From the NCBI GenBank assembly GCA_028023455.1, contig JAQFVV010000063.1, positions 2,845,081 to 2,909,080 of the forward strand: a DNA stretch of 64,000 nucleotides, written 5' to 3'. This DNA is from Epiperipatus broadwayi. Lineage: Eukaryota > Onychophora > Udeonychophora > Euonychophora > Peripatidae. Below are positions 13,572-26,471 of the stretch, in pieces. The notes beneath the pieces were generated by a model. The model did not search any database and was not told where the DNA came from. It worked only from the letters and a program-made list of their open reading frames with translations. Each line of letters starts with the position of its first letter. The stretch's first letter is position 1. A program made the position numbers and the translations under genes.

Positions 13572-13594
13572 CATGCCCTCCAGTGGAGGGCATG
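13572..13594. repeat. Perfect 23-bp palindrome
   Basis: Eleven-base arms (catgccctcca and its complement) flank a single G. It is GC-richer than everything around it. It could be a remnant hairpin tip of an eroded MITE or a protein-binding palindrome; nothing adjacent favours either. Confidence 0.7.
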
Positions 13595-13834
13595 CAGGAT
13601 AATGGTCTTAGCTTTCTATTAAGAAAGCTTGGTACCTAAAGATCTAATTTTAAATTGAATCAAGAAAAACAGTTTAAAAATACTTTTGGAATAATTATAC
13701 TTAGTTTAACATTCAGTGCTACATTATAAGATTATTTGGTCATCATCATCATAATAGTGGTTACATCAAATATATAAAGATATATGTCATTTTGTTAACC
13801 CATTAATTATTTATATAAATATGTCTTATTTAAA

Positions 13835-13836
<2 letters not shown>

Positions 13837-13920
<84 letters not shown>
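13837..13920. repeat. (TA)42 microsatellite
   Basis: An uninterrupted TA dinucleotide array of about 84 bp, followed by ccatttacat and a second short tatatggta motif. Confidence 0.95.
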
Positions 13921-13922
<2 letters not shown>

Positions 13923-15407
13923 ATTTACATATATATGGTACAAGTGTGTTGGCATTGAGTAAGATTTAAAAGCTAAAAGAAAATTTAAAAATCATCAATG
14001 GATGCAGTTTATTAATTTTTTTTATTAATTAGTATAATTTATTGTTTTAGATATGTAAAATGAAAGTTATTTGTATTTGATATTATCTATTTAATTAAAG
14101 CGAAGTTAAAATTGGAGAGAATGGAAACACATACAGATTGCTAACCCAAATAGACAAAAGAAAGTGATTAAAATCAAAGTAATGTTCTTAGTGATAATTA
14201 AAGATGGCTGAAATAATTTATAAAAAAGATAATTTTGTATCTTGAAAGCAAAAAGGAATGTAGAAGATTATCAACTTGTATTTTGATAAAAAAATAAAGA
14301 ATAAAAAGATATGCACAGAGATTTCAAATTGGTTGTCGGTATAAAAGAAGTGGACAAGAGAAGGATCTTTTCTTGTGTTTTTTGGCTGTTTATTGTGTGC
14401 AGCATTTTCAAAGTTGTAATAAAATGCTTCCATCCAGAACTACTTAGCTGAACTTAGTCACCATGTGTGAGTAGAAATCAGAGTGTTTGCTGATACCTCT
14501 TGCAAAAGTCACCCAATGCTTTAAGTCTAGCCTTACCTGTTACCAGAATGAAGTTATAATTAATTACTATGGAATTCTTCATAAAAGGACCAGGTCTAGC
14601 ATGATAATTAATAATCTACATAAACCTGAGGAACTTACCAGTAAGTTATTAGCCATATCATAACTCATATGATAAATTTCTAATCTAGAACAAAGAAAGG
14701 AGAGACATTTGCTGTTTTTTTCTTCAAAGTGAACTGTTTGAATTACTTAATTAATATTGTTATCTATGTGTGTGTGTGTTCTTTACAGTTTTATAAATAA
14801 TTCATAATAATTGTTTAAATATTTAAAGTATCTTAATAAAACTTTTACCATTAATATAAACCTTTCATTGTACATTCTTAATTTTAGTTTATTAGATTTA
14901 TTTGTTAAATAATTGTGTGAGAAATTTATAAATTATCTTTGCTAATATGCTCGTTTAATAGTTAAGCCCAAGGAAAATTCCTATAACAGCTTAAAGTGAC
15001 AAGGAATCAAAATACCGATATTACATTTAGTTATTTACTATGAATCTATGTGATGAGAGTTAGTGGGTCTACAGATCCTGGCACCCTCTTAAACAAATTA
15101 AAACTAATCTTGCTAGCAATTCAAATTGTAATAAATATTAAGTCAGTTAATCAGGAAATATAACTATTCTTGAAATATCCAAACTCATACATGAACAGAA
15201 TTTTTTTGTTAAATAGTTTGATTAATTAGCACTTTATAGTGTGTAAAATAAGACCTAATCTACCAGAAAATAGTACAATTTATATATATATATATATATA
15301 TGAAAAGAAAGTTACTGTTAACACTAACTGAGATATAGATCTTTAAACAAAGGGCATTACTGGATATTTGTAATTGTATGATGGTTTGTGTATGTGTATA
15401 TATATAT
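13921..15407. other. AT-rich non-coding DNA, nothing recognised
   Basis: Contains a (TG)n run near 14768-14780 and a TA run at 15282-15301. Minus-strand open frames here are low-complexity and unconvincing. Confidence 0.5.
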
Positions 15408-18061
15408 TGTAATGGGATGGGGAGGATAGAGAAAAAGGTTTGAACTGGGTGATGGAAAACCTCATTAACACTCCCAGTCAATTTAAAATGAAATATCAAT
15501 AATTTACAAAAGTATATATAAGTATTATAGTATTTTATAAGAGCACGAGATCAAAAGATCTCAGTGAGATCATTCAGAGATCAAAAGAGCAACTTAAAGC
15601 ATAATTAATCATCAATCATATATCAAACAGCATTATCAAAAAGTAAGTTTGATTAATTACTCAAAACATCATTCATTAGCATGAATGATCAACAATTTAA
15701 TAAATCAGTACAATAAATCAGAATAAAATCAACAGTCCATTTTGTGGCTGGATTTGAACAATAAAAAATATAAATCAATAATCAACTTTGTGACTGGATT
15801 GAAAATGGGTCTTCTGTAGACCAGGCTAACTATTGAGCCTTTGCCAGCTTGGGCAGTTATTTCAACATAACTTGGATGCACCACTTAAGTGCTCATTTAT
15901 TAAAATACATAACCAGAAAATCTAAGCAATAATGCTGGGATATTAAAACATGCTGATCATCATCAATGTTCTGGCCACTTAAGTACCATTAATATACTAG
16001 CCAATTATAAACTTAAATTTTTAATAAGACTAAACTAAAATAAAAGGTAGTGCATGGGCTTTAAAGAATGTAATCTTATGCACCAACCAGGATGATGATG
16101 ATTAATCATCGCTGGATGCCCCAAAAGCACTAATATATACATCCTCATTCATATATTCATCCAGTGCACAAATCTAGCTCAGAGAACATAAGCTCTATCA
16201 CTGTATGTGAGCAAGAGATGATGCAATAAAATTTTTAACAATTGAAATACAAGTTTATTAACAATAATAAAATAAATTGAAATTAAGGTTTATAAAAATA
16301 AGATTACTATACACACATATTAGCTTGCTAATTTTGATCACTATACAAAATTTTAAATGATCACATTGTGATTTATATAATTACTATTCAAAATTCAAAG
16401 TGTTACATTGATTTACATATATGTGCACACAGACGCACATTTTACAATTACATGAATATATTTCAATTGACATTTAATAATGACAAAAAATAATTAAAAT
16501 TTGCATATATGTCCTATTTGACAAGAATTGACATATATGTGCACTCATAAATATGCAGCACAATTGACTTGTATTACAATCATCATATAAAATAAATACA
16601 TAATTAAACTTTTTAGTTATATATAAAAAAATACTATAAATATTAAAAAATTTACATATGTGTGTGTGTGTATTTGCATGCTGACATTTACATCATATTT
16701 TAATTTAATAGTAATAATATTATATTTTCCTAATTGATTCCATTTGGAAAACATACATAAATTTTCACACATATACTTGTGTATAAACAAAATATATAAT
16801 TTAAAATTAGTTTCAGCTTATACGTTCTCTTTTTTTTCCTTAAAAAAAATATAGTCAATTTTTGACAAGTTCAAACAAAATTATGCTTGCATTTAAATTA
16901 TATGTTCTTCTTTTAATGAATATGAAAATTATTTCTTTGTAAAATATATATATATATAGCAAATCGTCTCTCTTTTAGACAGTTGACTCAAGCAAATTTT
17001 ACTTTAACTTACCAAATTAAAATGTCTTTTATAAGGAATATTAATAAAAAAAAATACAACTCACTATATATATGTTTATCTGGGCTTCTCTGCATATAGA
17101 CATAGCAGCATATGTATAACCACTTTATTAAGTTGGTGTTCCTCTTGGGCAAGCTGGATTTTTGTCAATCCAGGCAAGTGTCATCAGGTAAAAGTATGTA
17201 ATTCAGGTATGGTTCACTTTCTCTCTTCAGCAGTTGTTTTCCTAGACTTGGATTTGGTAAGCTTCAAGTCAGCAAGCTATTTTGTCTTCATTTGTTCCAG
17301 CTATTAATTCAGAAGTGACTCAGCTTCAAATAAATCAAAACTCCTGTGAAGGAAAATAGTAGCAGCTTCTGGAACTACTGTCCTGCCTTCAGATACATCA
17401 GTTCATGGTAGCTATTCTGCCAGCCATCTCTACAGCTAGCTTTACTGTGGCCATTCTCTGCTACAGTTACCAACTCTTCACAAAATATTTTAGCCAACTT
17501 TACAGCTAACTCTTCTGTTAACTGCTTCTCAAAAATATTATAGCAAAACTTTGCAGTTGGCCTAGTTGGCCACTGCTTAAAATGTTAAAACCAGACTCTT
17601 CTGGTCAACTCTTACAAACTGCAAGAAAAACTAACTATCTTTTTATAATCTTGGTTGGGTCAAGTGATAAAAACATAGTGACAGTTTTCAATTAACTTTA
17701 ATCCTTTGGAATTTAACCAAAGGTGTGATCTATATACATGTTTTTTTTTACTTTGATACCAATTAATTAAAAGATTTCAAAAGTAGATGTTTTTATAATT
17801 ATCAGAAAACATGCTTATTTATAAATTTTCAAAATCAGAATAAAAATATTAATTTTTATTTATCAGACCTTTTTTGAAATATTTAATTTTATAATAAAAT
17901 ATTATTTTCAATCCAGAGTTATTTAACCCTTTATTTATTATTTTCATTTCAGTGAATATAGAAAATATCTATAATTTTTGTCTGTGTTTATTTCTCCTTT
18001 TCTTTTACTTTATATATATATGCACACACATTATATTTGTTATGTAACCCAACTGGTTACA
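15408..18061 (+). repeat. Solo-LTR-like repeat, copy A (about 2.65 kb)
   Basis: The block begins TGTAATGGGATGG and ends AACTGGTTACA, the TG...CA ends with short inverted termini (TGTAA/TTACA) typical of retrotransposon LTRs. It aligns over almost its whole length with 44695-47288. Very similar parts include 15785-16200 (gggtcttctgtagaccaggc, gatgatgatgattaatcatc, agcaagagatgatg) and 17280-17450 (ctcctgtgaaggaaaatagt). There is no gag, pol or other coding frame inside and no LTR partner nearby, so it is most easily a solo LTR left by recombination. The flanks are atat on the left and ttat on the right, so a target duplication is not clean. An unusually long LTR; the superfamily is unknown. Confidence 0.7.
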
Positions 18062-18099
18062 TTATATATATATATATGATCTGTCAAATAAGGAGTTCC

Positions 18100-19600
18100 A
18101 TCTATCTGTGAAAATTCCAAGTAAGTAGTTATTAACCACTTCTACTTTTTTCATTTCCCCAATATTATTTATTAATTTAAAATCTTTTTCAGACTACTCT
18201 CCCATGTCTTTTTTGAACACCTTACTTTACATAAATTTATTGATTGAAGCTTTATTTATCTCAATGACTTTTTACATAAGTTTTTTAATCCATATTTTAA
18301 TCATGTGTGCTTTCCTGCTAATAATATTTGTTTTGATATCAATTGCATTTTTTCCATCTCTCACTTTTTTTGTTGTTGTTCAAACTTATGTTCTGCAGCT
18401 TTCCCCTTGACTTTTCCTAATATTCCTCTATTCTATCATTTTTTGGACTCATTTATCACTATTTTTATTTTTTCTATATATTTGTACTTTTAGTTTTCTT
18501 TGACTTTTTACATTTTTCTTAAGCTGATATTCCATTTTTAATTCTTGTATATCTTTACATCATTATCACAAAGTCATCTTTTATTTTTATATTTTATTTT
18601 TTAGTTTCTTGTTCCTTCTTTGATATTTTTTTCATATTCTTTTTGTATTTTGAAACATTTCACTTATTTTTGTCTCTTTTTATTCTCCAATTTTAGTTTT
18701 CAATTTTCTCAACTATCCCTTTTATATCATATTCCATTTTATATCTAATTTTTGATTTATTTGAGACATTTTACTAATTTTTTAAAATATTTATTTATTT
18801 TTGGGGGCATTTATTTTAACTTTTTATCAGTTTTTTCTACATTTTAGTGATAATTTCTTCTTTCCTTTTGGTGATACTTTCTTCTATCTTCTTTAGCATT
18901 TGATTTATAATTTTTTGTTTTGCTCTTGTTTAATTTTAATTGGTTTTTTTTATTGTATTATTTCTTTCAATTTCTTATTTGTTTTTGAATTTATTTTATT
19001 CTTTATCATATGTGCCTTGTTCTTTTTTCTTTTTTACTTCTCACTCTCTTTAACATTATTTTCATTTTTTGTTATTGTTACTATCTTCACATTCTTTTTA
19101 AATCACTTTTTTTAAAAATCTAATTTGACATTTTTTTCATTTTCTTAAACTTTATAACTTTATTGTGGCAAATTGTTTATTATTCTTATTTCTCATGTTC
19201 TTATGTATATCTTTTGATATTCTGTATTAATTGGACTTACCACAATAGTAAGACTGCCTTTCAATTTCTTTTTAATTGATTGGCTACCATATTTAACAAT
19301 AGACTTATGTTAGCATAATTGTATCATTCATATTCTGCTCACATTAACTTTTCTTGCATATGTCTAATTCTTATTCTTTAACATTAATTTTATCAACGTC
19401 CTCATTATTGTTGTGATTCTTTATTATCTCACTCTAATCTCTGCACATAATGACTGATTGTGATCTTTAATGTTCAGATTTGATTAATTTCTAATCTGTT
19501 GATCATTTGTTTAATATTTTGAAATACAGTTTTTAAGCTTCTTCCCTTAGATAAAATGAAAGATTTATCTGGCATTAGAATGTTACCAATTCATTTTAGG
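18100..19600 (-). other. Strongly T-rich tract, possible decayed coding strand opposite
   Basis: For about 1.5 kb the plus strand is dominated by T with few A runs, so the minus strand is A- and purine-rich. Read on the minus strand, broken frames are full of K, E, Q, N and I, the composition of a coiled-coil retroelement ORF1, but stops are frequent and no domain is identifiable. The open frames on the plus strand (18204-18493 and 18900-19115) are strings of F, L and I made by T runs and are not credible proteins. The bias itself is clear; the origin is inference. Confidence 0.35.
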
Positions 19601-19838
19601 TATTAGTATTAAGGAGAGGTTTTTATATGGTTTTGTGTTCCTACTTTAAATTTATGAAATTGTATGTGGTAAAGTGTAAAGAGGAATCTCTAATTATAGA
19701 TAAATTATACAATGGTAGTATAATTATTTATTCCAGTTTTATAGATATATATAAAGAAAATTAATTATATCAGAAAGCTTCACAATTCAACTTTATGAAT
19801 TGACTAGCTTTACAGACACACATATATATATATATATT
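19601..19838. other. AT-rich non-coding DNA
   Basis: Nothing recognised apart from a TA run at about 19822-19838. Confidence 0.5.
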
Positions 19839-22800
19839 CTAACCTATTAATAGACTAAATCGGACGGGATAGCCAAACCCTCTATTATCTAATATGATAT
19901 TTTATAGCTCTTCATTAGGTTAGTTATATAATTCGGCTACAGAGATATGCAGTTCAGACAGAGATAGAATAAAGAAAATAATTATCATTAATAAAATAGA
20001 TTTAATAAAACAATTTAGAATAAACTAACATTCTCTCTCTATCCAAAACACATTCTCTGAGCTATAAGTACTTGCACTGTTCGACAATGATGATGATTTT
20101 ATTTCATTGTTAATATTACTGACTAAAATACAACATTCAGCAATTTGCCCATATGCTCTCAATATTTTATTATCATACAATCAGAAGTTTCAATCTCTTT
20201 AGCCATGCCACACTTGTAATATTAATCATACTGAATTAATTCTTTCTTTAAGAGCACTTATAATACTGACACTAATCTCAGGGTTCTCTGTTATATTTAC
20301 TAAATTGCTCGGCAGTATTGTGTTGTCCAATAGAACGGACATTCTGGTTGGCTATAGAAAACATTTAACTTATTTAAATTCCAGGTGTCTTCATCCACAT
20401 ATTAACTATTATAATATTTAGCAAGATGATAACCTTACTCAAGAACAACGCATAATTTTGAATAATACTGCCAATTTATAATCCAGAATCTCAGTTGGAA
20501 TGATGAAAAGACAAGGGTGCTTTTGTGTCCTTCCATCACCCATGACAACACAATAATTCAACTAAGATTTAATACTTAGCAATTCACTTACATGTGTATG
20601 GAACAATTTGCAATCAAATATATTAGTTTGGGAATAAAGTGATTTTGCACACACATAAAATAAAATGTTTTGGTCTGAAGTTTCAATTCCATAAATAATT
20701 CTTATTAAATTAAAATATAATAAAATATTCTGATCTGCAATATAATTATCTATCTAGTGTATTGAATTTGAGATTTCATAAATAACTTTGGACTCAAGAA
20801 AGTATTGCAAGTATTATGCAGATACATTTTTATTAAGCACACAAGAAAAATGACTCAAAACAGCTTTTAATAAGACTATATTTATTATTAAATTTCAACA
20901 ATATTCCAATTTATTCTTACAATTTAACAAAAACAATCCCTTAGGATTAACATAATAAACAAAAATTTACACTTTAGTTGATCCCATATGGATAAAACAA
21001 AATAATAACTAATAATAATTAGTCTATGCTTTTAGACTTAGATTCGAACTACTTCTTCATCTTTGTTATACATTGACTCAGATTAATTATAACAATTTAA
21101 ATATTATTGTCGATACACTAACTTATCAGTTTAGTGTATCTTATATGAACGACTGCTTAACTTTATTCTGACTATTTGTTTTAAAATAAAAATAATTGGA
21201 TTCTAGGCAATGCGTACAAACGATTATTATCATCGTATATTTAACTAAATGACAGTTTTTATTTAGATAACTTATTATAATTTATGGGTTATTTATCAGA
21301 AATTACACTTATTATTCTAATATTTACCTGAATAACAACTGAAGTTGTTATACACATTGTTTCCTCCGTATAAGTTATATTGTGAGTGCTACTTAATAAT
21401 TAACCTGAATTAAACTTAGTATTTGAACCCTCCTTTGGCAAATAAAAATTTATAAATCACGCAAATTTAAACTTATTCTCTCCATTGACTTATGTGTGGA
21501 TTACCCGCACTATTCCGACGCACAATCCAGACATTGATCATATATACTAGCACTCTATTTTTACTAAATGGGTCGTAAGGAATTTACCTCCAGTATACCC
21601 GTTATCTTGCCATAACTTTTTAAATAAAACACAATATTCTACACCTTCCGTGGTGGAATTATCTCTATTTTCTCATGAGGGAAAGGGATGATACCATAGA
21701 TATGAAGAGTTAACGACTACCTTAAAATAGTTTGGTGGGTCCTGGCCTCTTTCTTGGGCATATTAGGAACACACACCAATATAATCCTCTCATGGGATAT
21801 TAACGAACGAAATAAACTACATACGGTATAAATGGCTGATCGTCCTGGCTCTGGGAAGCGATCGCTTGGGTTATAACCATACCCGAATTCTAGATTTATT
21901 TATTCCCCTCATGAAAAATAAAGCTTTTGGGGAGATTATTTTCCATCCCTCAAAATAAATACCTTCAATTGTTACTAATGTGAATATTAATCATATACTG
22001 ATGCTATTCGGGGCAAGACAAGCAAATACACTAATTACACAAAAATTTATATACCTGGGTATACTTAAATCAACGTCCGAAATCAATGGATAACCCAAAA
22101 TAAACATAATAATTTTCACCTTTGCCAAAGAAACATTCAACAAGTAATTGGTAATATAGTATTTTGAAATAAATTAAGTGAATGCGTTAATAAAAAAAAA
22201 TAATTGGGAATAAATTCCGCAATTAACATAGTATAAATTTGTTTAAACTTTAAATAAATAAGATTCTGTATAGCACTTCTTTTTAATTACTTCTGATAAT
22301 TTTAACTAGATATTTTATCTATTAAGTAACTAAACTTTTCCACTTTTACGCATTTAACATATAAATTTATACCCATAATTGCCTATCATAAGTAAACACA
22401 TTTTATAAAAATATTTTCCATGTCAAATATAAATTTAACCTAATATAATTAAAAGAAAACATACCTTTATGATTACAAGGTCATTTAAATACTACTTGAA
22501 TATACATCTTTTAACCTGTTGATAAAAAAAAATATACATAATTTTTCAAATAAAAATATTACTTAACAAGTGTTTATTATCTTTCTAGAAAAATGTTTTT
22601 CCGTTGGGCACTTTATTTAGATGAAGAATTTGATCCTTTCGTAGTTCACGAAGCAAAAATTTAAAACAAGAAACACATTTTATTATATCATTTCTATGAA
22701 AGTTGCATCCATTCTGGTGCATTTAATAATTCAAGCAAAGAAATCATATCAGCGTTGGGTATTAATTCTTCTTTGAATTAACTTATATAATTTTGGGATC

Positions 22801-23760
22801 CAAGAAAGACAATACATAACTTAACATGACGAATATTGGACGATTGACGATCACATGTAGAATTATTTTCTTTTTAATATTGGCGATACGTATCATTTTT
22901 ATTTAGCTAGCTGGCTTAAGAATAAAACTGATGCGCGACTTTTAGGAAATATTATTATTATAAGGCTGCAGCTGACTCACGTAGATAGAAAGTTTTGATG
23001 ATTCTAGTTGAGGTATAATATAACATATTATTTTAAATTTATAATTAAATCACTTATGTTGATAGTTTTTTTTTATTCCTACTCTATGAATTATAAGTCT
23101 TCTTCAATAATGAATTTTCCGTAATATGCACGCATACAAATTTTTCAATACTTGCCTTGAGAAAATTTATATTTTCTTTTTAAAAAAATATATAGGTGCA
23201 TAAGTAAATATCCTTTATCATTCATATTATTTCTAGATAATTTTCATTGAATAAATATATTTTAACATGGGGAGCTTACATTATTTTTAACTGCAGACAA
23301 TGTCTGTTTAAAAGAGCGCGAAATTTTATAGTTAACTTTCCTTAGCCTTTATAATATGTCTTTTAAATTATAAATTTTTCTTTTATACCAAGAAAAAATT
23401 ATCAAATAAGGTAAAGTTAATAAATAATTGTTTATTTGCTGGAAATTGTTTATATTATTTACTTTAAACATAATGACGCTTTCAGTGATTACTGTAGTCA
23501 ATACGGTCATTTTAAACTTTAGCACATGATAGTATAATCTTTTAGTATAAAAACTTTATAATAGGTCGATGGACATAGAAAAGCAGAATATCCTATCAAT
23601 TAAAATTAGCCCAACATGATATAATCAAACATTATTGGACTGATATTTATTTCTGCAATAAAAATATAAAAAATTTTGTTACCGAATTTCAGTACTCACT
23701 CCTTCTTGAAGACTAAATAGCAGACTAGACTTTTTTTCCAGTTTTTGGCGGTCTTGTTTT
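19839..23760. other. Unclassified non-coding block, probably an old inserted element
   Basis: Starting at ttctaacctattaatagac and running to about 23760, base order is more mixed than in the flanks, with islands such as 21500-21900 (ggattacccgcactattccg, ggaagcgatcgcttgggtta) and 22900-23000. No coding frame exceeds noise and no second copy is in the window. General style (gagatg/gatgatgatt strings, CA/TG-rich islands) recalls the LTR-like repeat, but I cannot align the two. Ends are not defined. Confidence 0.3.
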
Positions 23761-24530
23761 ATTTTAGCGACCTCTTACAGAGAAAAATCATTTAATTATA
23801 CATAAACAAAAGAAAGGAAAAAATAACTTATTATTACAGCTATATATCTCTGTATAATTTAAATGGATTACAGAATAATTTGACAAATAATGAAAAATAA
23901 TAAATACACTTAATTAACAATATTTATTTGTGGTGTATATTTCTGTATACATTATTGTCTACATAATTTAAAAAAATAAAATTACCAGAAGCTATTGTTT
24001 TATGATAAGATACTCATTTCTCCCCCCCCCTGTCCATCTAAATCGATTACTGTTTATAATATGCCTTTATACTCCATTAAATTGCTCTTATGGTTAATAT
24101 TTTTAACTAAACTATTTATGCTCTCTTTCAAAATGACATTAAATTACTAAATTTATTAGTTATTGGCTTAAAATATGTTAAAGTGAGTAATAGCCTATTT
24201 TATTAATCACTTAATATTATTACTATTTTATTTTTCTATTTTCTAGAAAAAGGATAGCATTGTTTTCCTGTGGAAACGATGCTAAATAGACCAAGTGTCA
24301 ATAACACTAGGTTACAATATATATATATTATATTTAATATTCTCACAGTTATATTTATAAGAATGATTGTTCTTTAGTCCACACTCAATCTCATTATTAC
24401 TTAAACCATAACAGTTCTTCATTAAGACTTTGACCTTGACAAAGATTGATATTATTTCATCAATTGGAAATTAAAACAAAATAACATGGTATAAACCAAA
24501 TAAGACTTTATTTTCATATATATATATGAT
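23761..24530. other. AT-rich non-coding DNA, nothing recognised
   Basis: A C9-10 run at about 24022-24031 and TA runs near 24319 and 24516 are the only notable features. Confidence 0.5.
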
Positions 24531-24534
24531 CAAT

Positions 24535-24990
24535 AGATGGAGCTTTACCAAGACCTCCAAACAAGCGTATTTGTTTACATAAACGTCAGAGTTAATATTC
24601 ACTGTCTCTTTCATTTTGCTCCACCCTCAGATCAGCTGATTTGCTCTCATCAGTGAAGGGATAGGAGTATATATATATAACAATTAACTTTTAGATAAAT
24701 GCTTTGCTTGAGTTGGTTTTTTAAATCTAATGTCCCAACTCCTCACTGAAGAGACCCATAGGTCGAAACCAGTCTGGGGATGGGGACAATCCAAGATAAA
24801 AATGATTTGAATGCCTTCTCTTGTAGTAGCATTTATCATAAATAAATAAAAAAAGCTTGTTTAGAGCTATTAGCATGCTCTTAATTATATATATATATAC
24901 AGGCGATTTCTTTTTGCCAACCACATCCTGTTGAATTTGTTGAACATAGCATGAAGACATAACTGTGCCAGATTCATCATACAATCATAC
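24535..24990 (+). mobile_element. Penelope-like terminal repeat fragment carrying a hammerhead
   Basis: A stretch of mixed base composition surrounds the hammerhead at 24731-24788. At 24640-24660 there is also a second ctcatcag/ctgatgag-type string (gctctcatcagtgaaggg), on the opposite strand. Hammerheads with a two-base-pair stem III are known from the terminal repeats of Penelope-like retroelements, so I assign the block to such an element by inference. No reverse transcriptase or GIY-YIG frame adjoins it; it would be a solo or truncated terminal repeat. Boundaries are approximate. Confidence 0.45.
24731..24788 (+). ncRNA. Canonical type I hammerhead ribozyme
   Basis: All conserved positions are present. 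Core CTGAAGA lies at 24746-24752 (CUGANGA consensus) and GAAA at 24765-24768. Stem II is GACC (24753-24756) with GGTC (24761-24764) around the loop CATA. Stem III is minimal: A24768-T24773 and C24769-G24772 around CA. The predicted cleavage site is after C24774 in the GTC triplet. Stem I pairs TCCTCA (24740-24745) with TGGGGA (24775-24780), then, after a small internal loop, TGTCCC (24731-24736) with GGGACA (24783-24788). Such a short stem III is the arrangement reported for Penelope-like element hammerheads, which may act as dimers. Activity is predicted, not shown. Confidence 0.9.
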
Positions 24991-25930
24991 TCAACATAAA
25001 TAAAGATTGCATTGAAAACAAAGAATAATATTCATAAAATACTAGGTGAATAATGAACAAAATTAATAAAACAATAAGAAAATTATTAAAAATGTAATAC
25101 TATATAACATATTATTTTAAACTATAATTTATATATAAAAATAAAAGATTAGCTAAGTTGTGTTTTCCTCGTGCATCTATTTCTTCATGTTTAATTAATG
25201 AATTTTACTTATCTGATTTAAATTATAGAAATATTTTAGTATGTATATTACAACATAACTTTATTTGAAAAACAATGCAAGCTTAATAAATTGTTATGCT
25301 TAATAAAGTATTAATTTGTAAATAAAAATAGGTGAGTTATTAAAGAAAATTATTAGATATTAGAAATAATTTGCTTAAAGTTCTTTTCTTTTTTGCCTAA
25401 TATTATTAAAGCTTAATAAGTTTGTATCTATAATTTTAAATGCACCTACATGATTTGACAAAATTCTTTCTAGAGGGAAGTTTCATCTGTGGTATTGTAG
25501 ATGGATAATATCCTGGTAGCGTCCTTTGGGTGTCTATTTCTCTGGATTAATTATATATTTCTGTATCCATAGTTATTCTGTATTCTAAGTTGGTTCAATA
25601 CAGATGATTTTTTACTTCTCAAGAAGGCCATTCTAATTTCTTTAATTCTGATAGTATCATTTTTCAGAAGGCAGATTAAAGCTTAAAGTGAGATATCTTA
25701 ATATGATAATATGTAGAAGATAGACAAATGCTCCAAAAAGACTTTCAATTAGCTAAACATAACAATAAAACAGTGGCAATCACTAAAAGATCTACTTTAA
25801 TTAATAGAGAATATAATCACAATTACTGATATTTTTCTTTATTAATGTTCTTCAATAATTTTCTAATTGAGATTATGCCTTTTAGAATAGAAAATAAGTG
25901 TTTGTGCTTTGCTACCATTTAATTAAAAGT
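24991..25930. other. AT-rich non-coding DNA, nothing recognised
   Basis: No ORF, RNA or repeat I can support. Ends in the left target duplication of the next element (ttaattaaaagt, ending at 25930). Confidence 0.5.
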
Positions 25931-26074
25931 AACTGAAACACATAAGCTTATTATATACCCATGTTTATATATGTAATATATAGGGTATATGAGCACAGAC
26001 TTTCACACGACCCACCACTCTCCACACTATCTCATAACACTGATACATTTGAACACATATATGTTGAAAAGATA

Positions 26075-26135
26075 AATAATCACCAATATACGTATTCCAT
26101 GCTAAACCGGCAATCATCAGTTGGTCCAGATTACC
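26075..26135 (-). ncRNA. Hammerhead-family motif, left arm of element E (decayed)
   Basis: On the minus strand: distal stem I GGTAATC with GATTATT, CCAA with TTGG, core CTGATGA, a stem-loop ttgccggtttagcat, then GGAA in place of GAAA, and TACGTA instead of the GTC-ended stem III. With the GAAA box altered it should be inactive. It mirrors 26300-26360. Confidence 0.7.
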
Positions 26136-26299
26136 ATCTCTACACATATATGCCATAAGTGCTCAGATATATATTAAGATAGTCAAAGCTTATACTTTAA
26201 TGGACATGCTTTAATCTACTCCACACACCCACTCTTCAACTGTTCATCTAATTGAAAATCTGATGATGGAATGCACTTATGGCATATATGTGTAGAGAT

Positions 26300-26360
26300 G
26301 GTAATCTGGACCAACTGATGATTGCTGGTTTAGCATGAAATATGTCTATTGGTGATTATT
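26300..26360 (+). ncRNA. Hammerhead ribozyme, element E right arm
   Basis: Core CTGATGA 26315-26321, stem II ttgctggtttagcat (26322-26336), GAAA 26337-26340, stem III TATGT closed by A-U and U-G, cleavage after C26346. Stem I pairs CCAA (26311-26314) with TTGG (26349-26352), then GGTAATC (26300-26306) with GATTATT (26354-26360), seven pairs with two G-U. Two bases (TA) sit unpaired between the cleavage site and TTGG, which the copy at 62.4 kb lacks; activity may be reduced. Confidence 0.75.
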
Positions 26361-26471
26361 TATCTTTTCAACATATATGTGTTCAAGTGTATCAGTGTTA
26401 TGAGATAGTGTGGAAAGTGGTGGGCCGTGTGAAAGTCTGTGCTCATATACCATATATATTAATTAAAAGTA

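Larger units (their letters stand above)
25931..26458. mobile_element. Foldback retroelement 'E' with two divergent hammerheads
   Basis: Arms 25984-26162 and 26273-26451 are near-identical inverted copies of 179 bp separated by a 110-bp spacer. The element is flanked by a duplicated ttaattaaaagta (left copy 25919-25931, right copy 26459-26471), consistent with one retroposition event. Left of the left arm, 25931-25983 is the inverted form of the family 3' end seen at 27270-27320 and 57020-57086 (acaggtatataa, aagcctgt, cagtt). Each arm contains a hammerhead fold, so a full transcript would be a long hairpin with a ribozyme in one arm and its antisense in the other. It has no coding frame; the frames visible on both strands mirror one another because of the palindrome. 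Confidence 0.75.

Noticed and set aside
17150-17200. CTGATGA on the minus strand inside solo LTR copy A
   Set aside because: Not conserved in copy B, and no GAAA or stems fit.
18204-19115. Plus-strand frames that look like membrane proteins (F, L, I rich)
   Set aside because: Produced by T-rich sequence; hydrophobicity here is a by-product of TTT, CTT and ATT codons.
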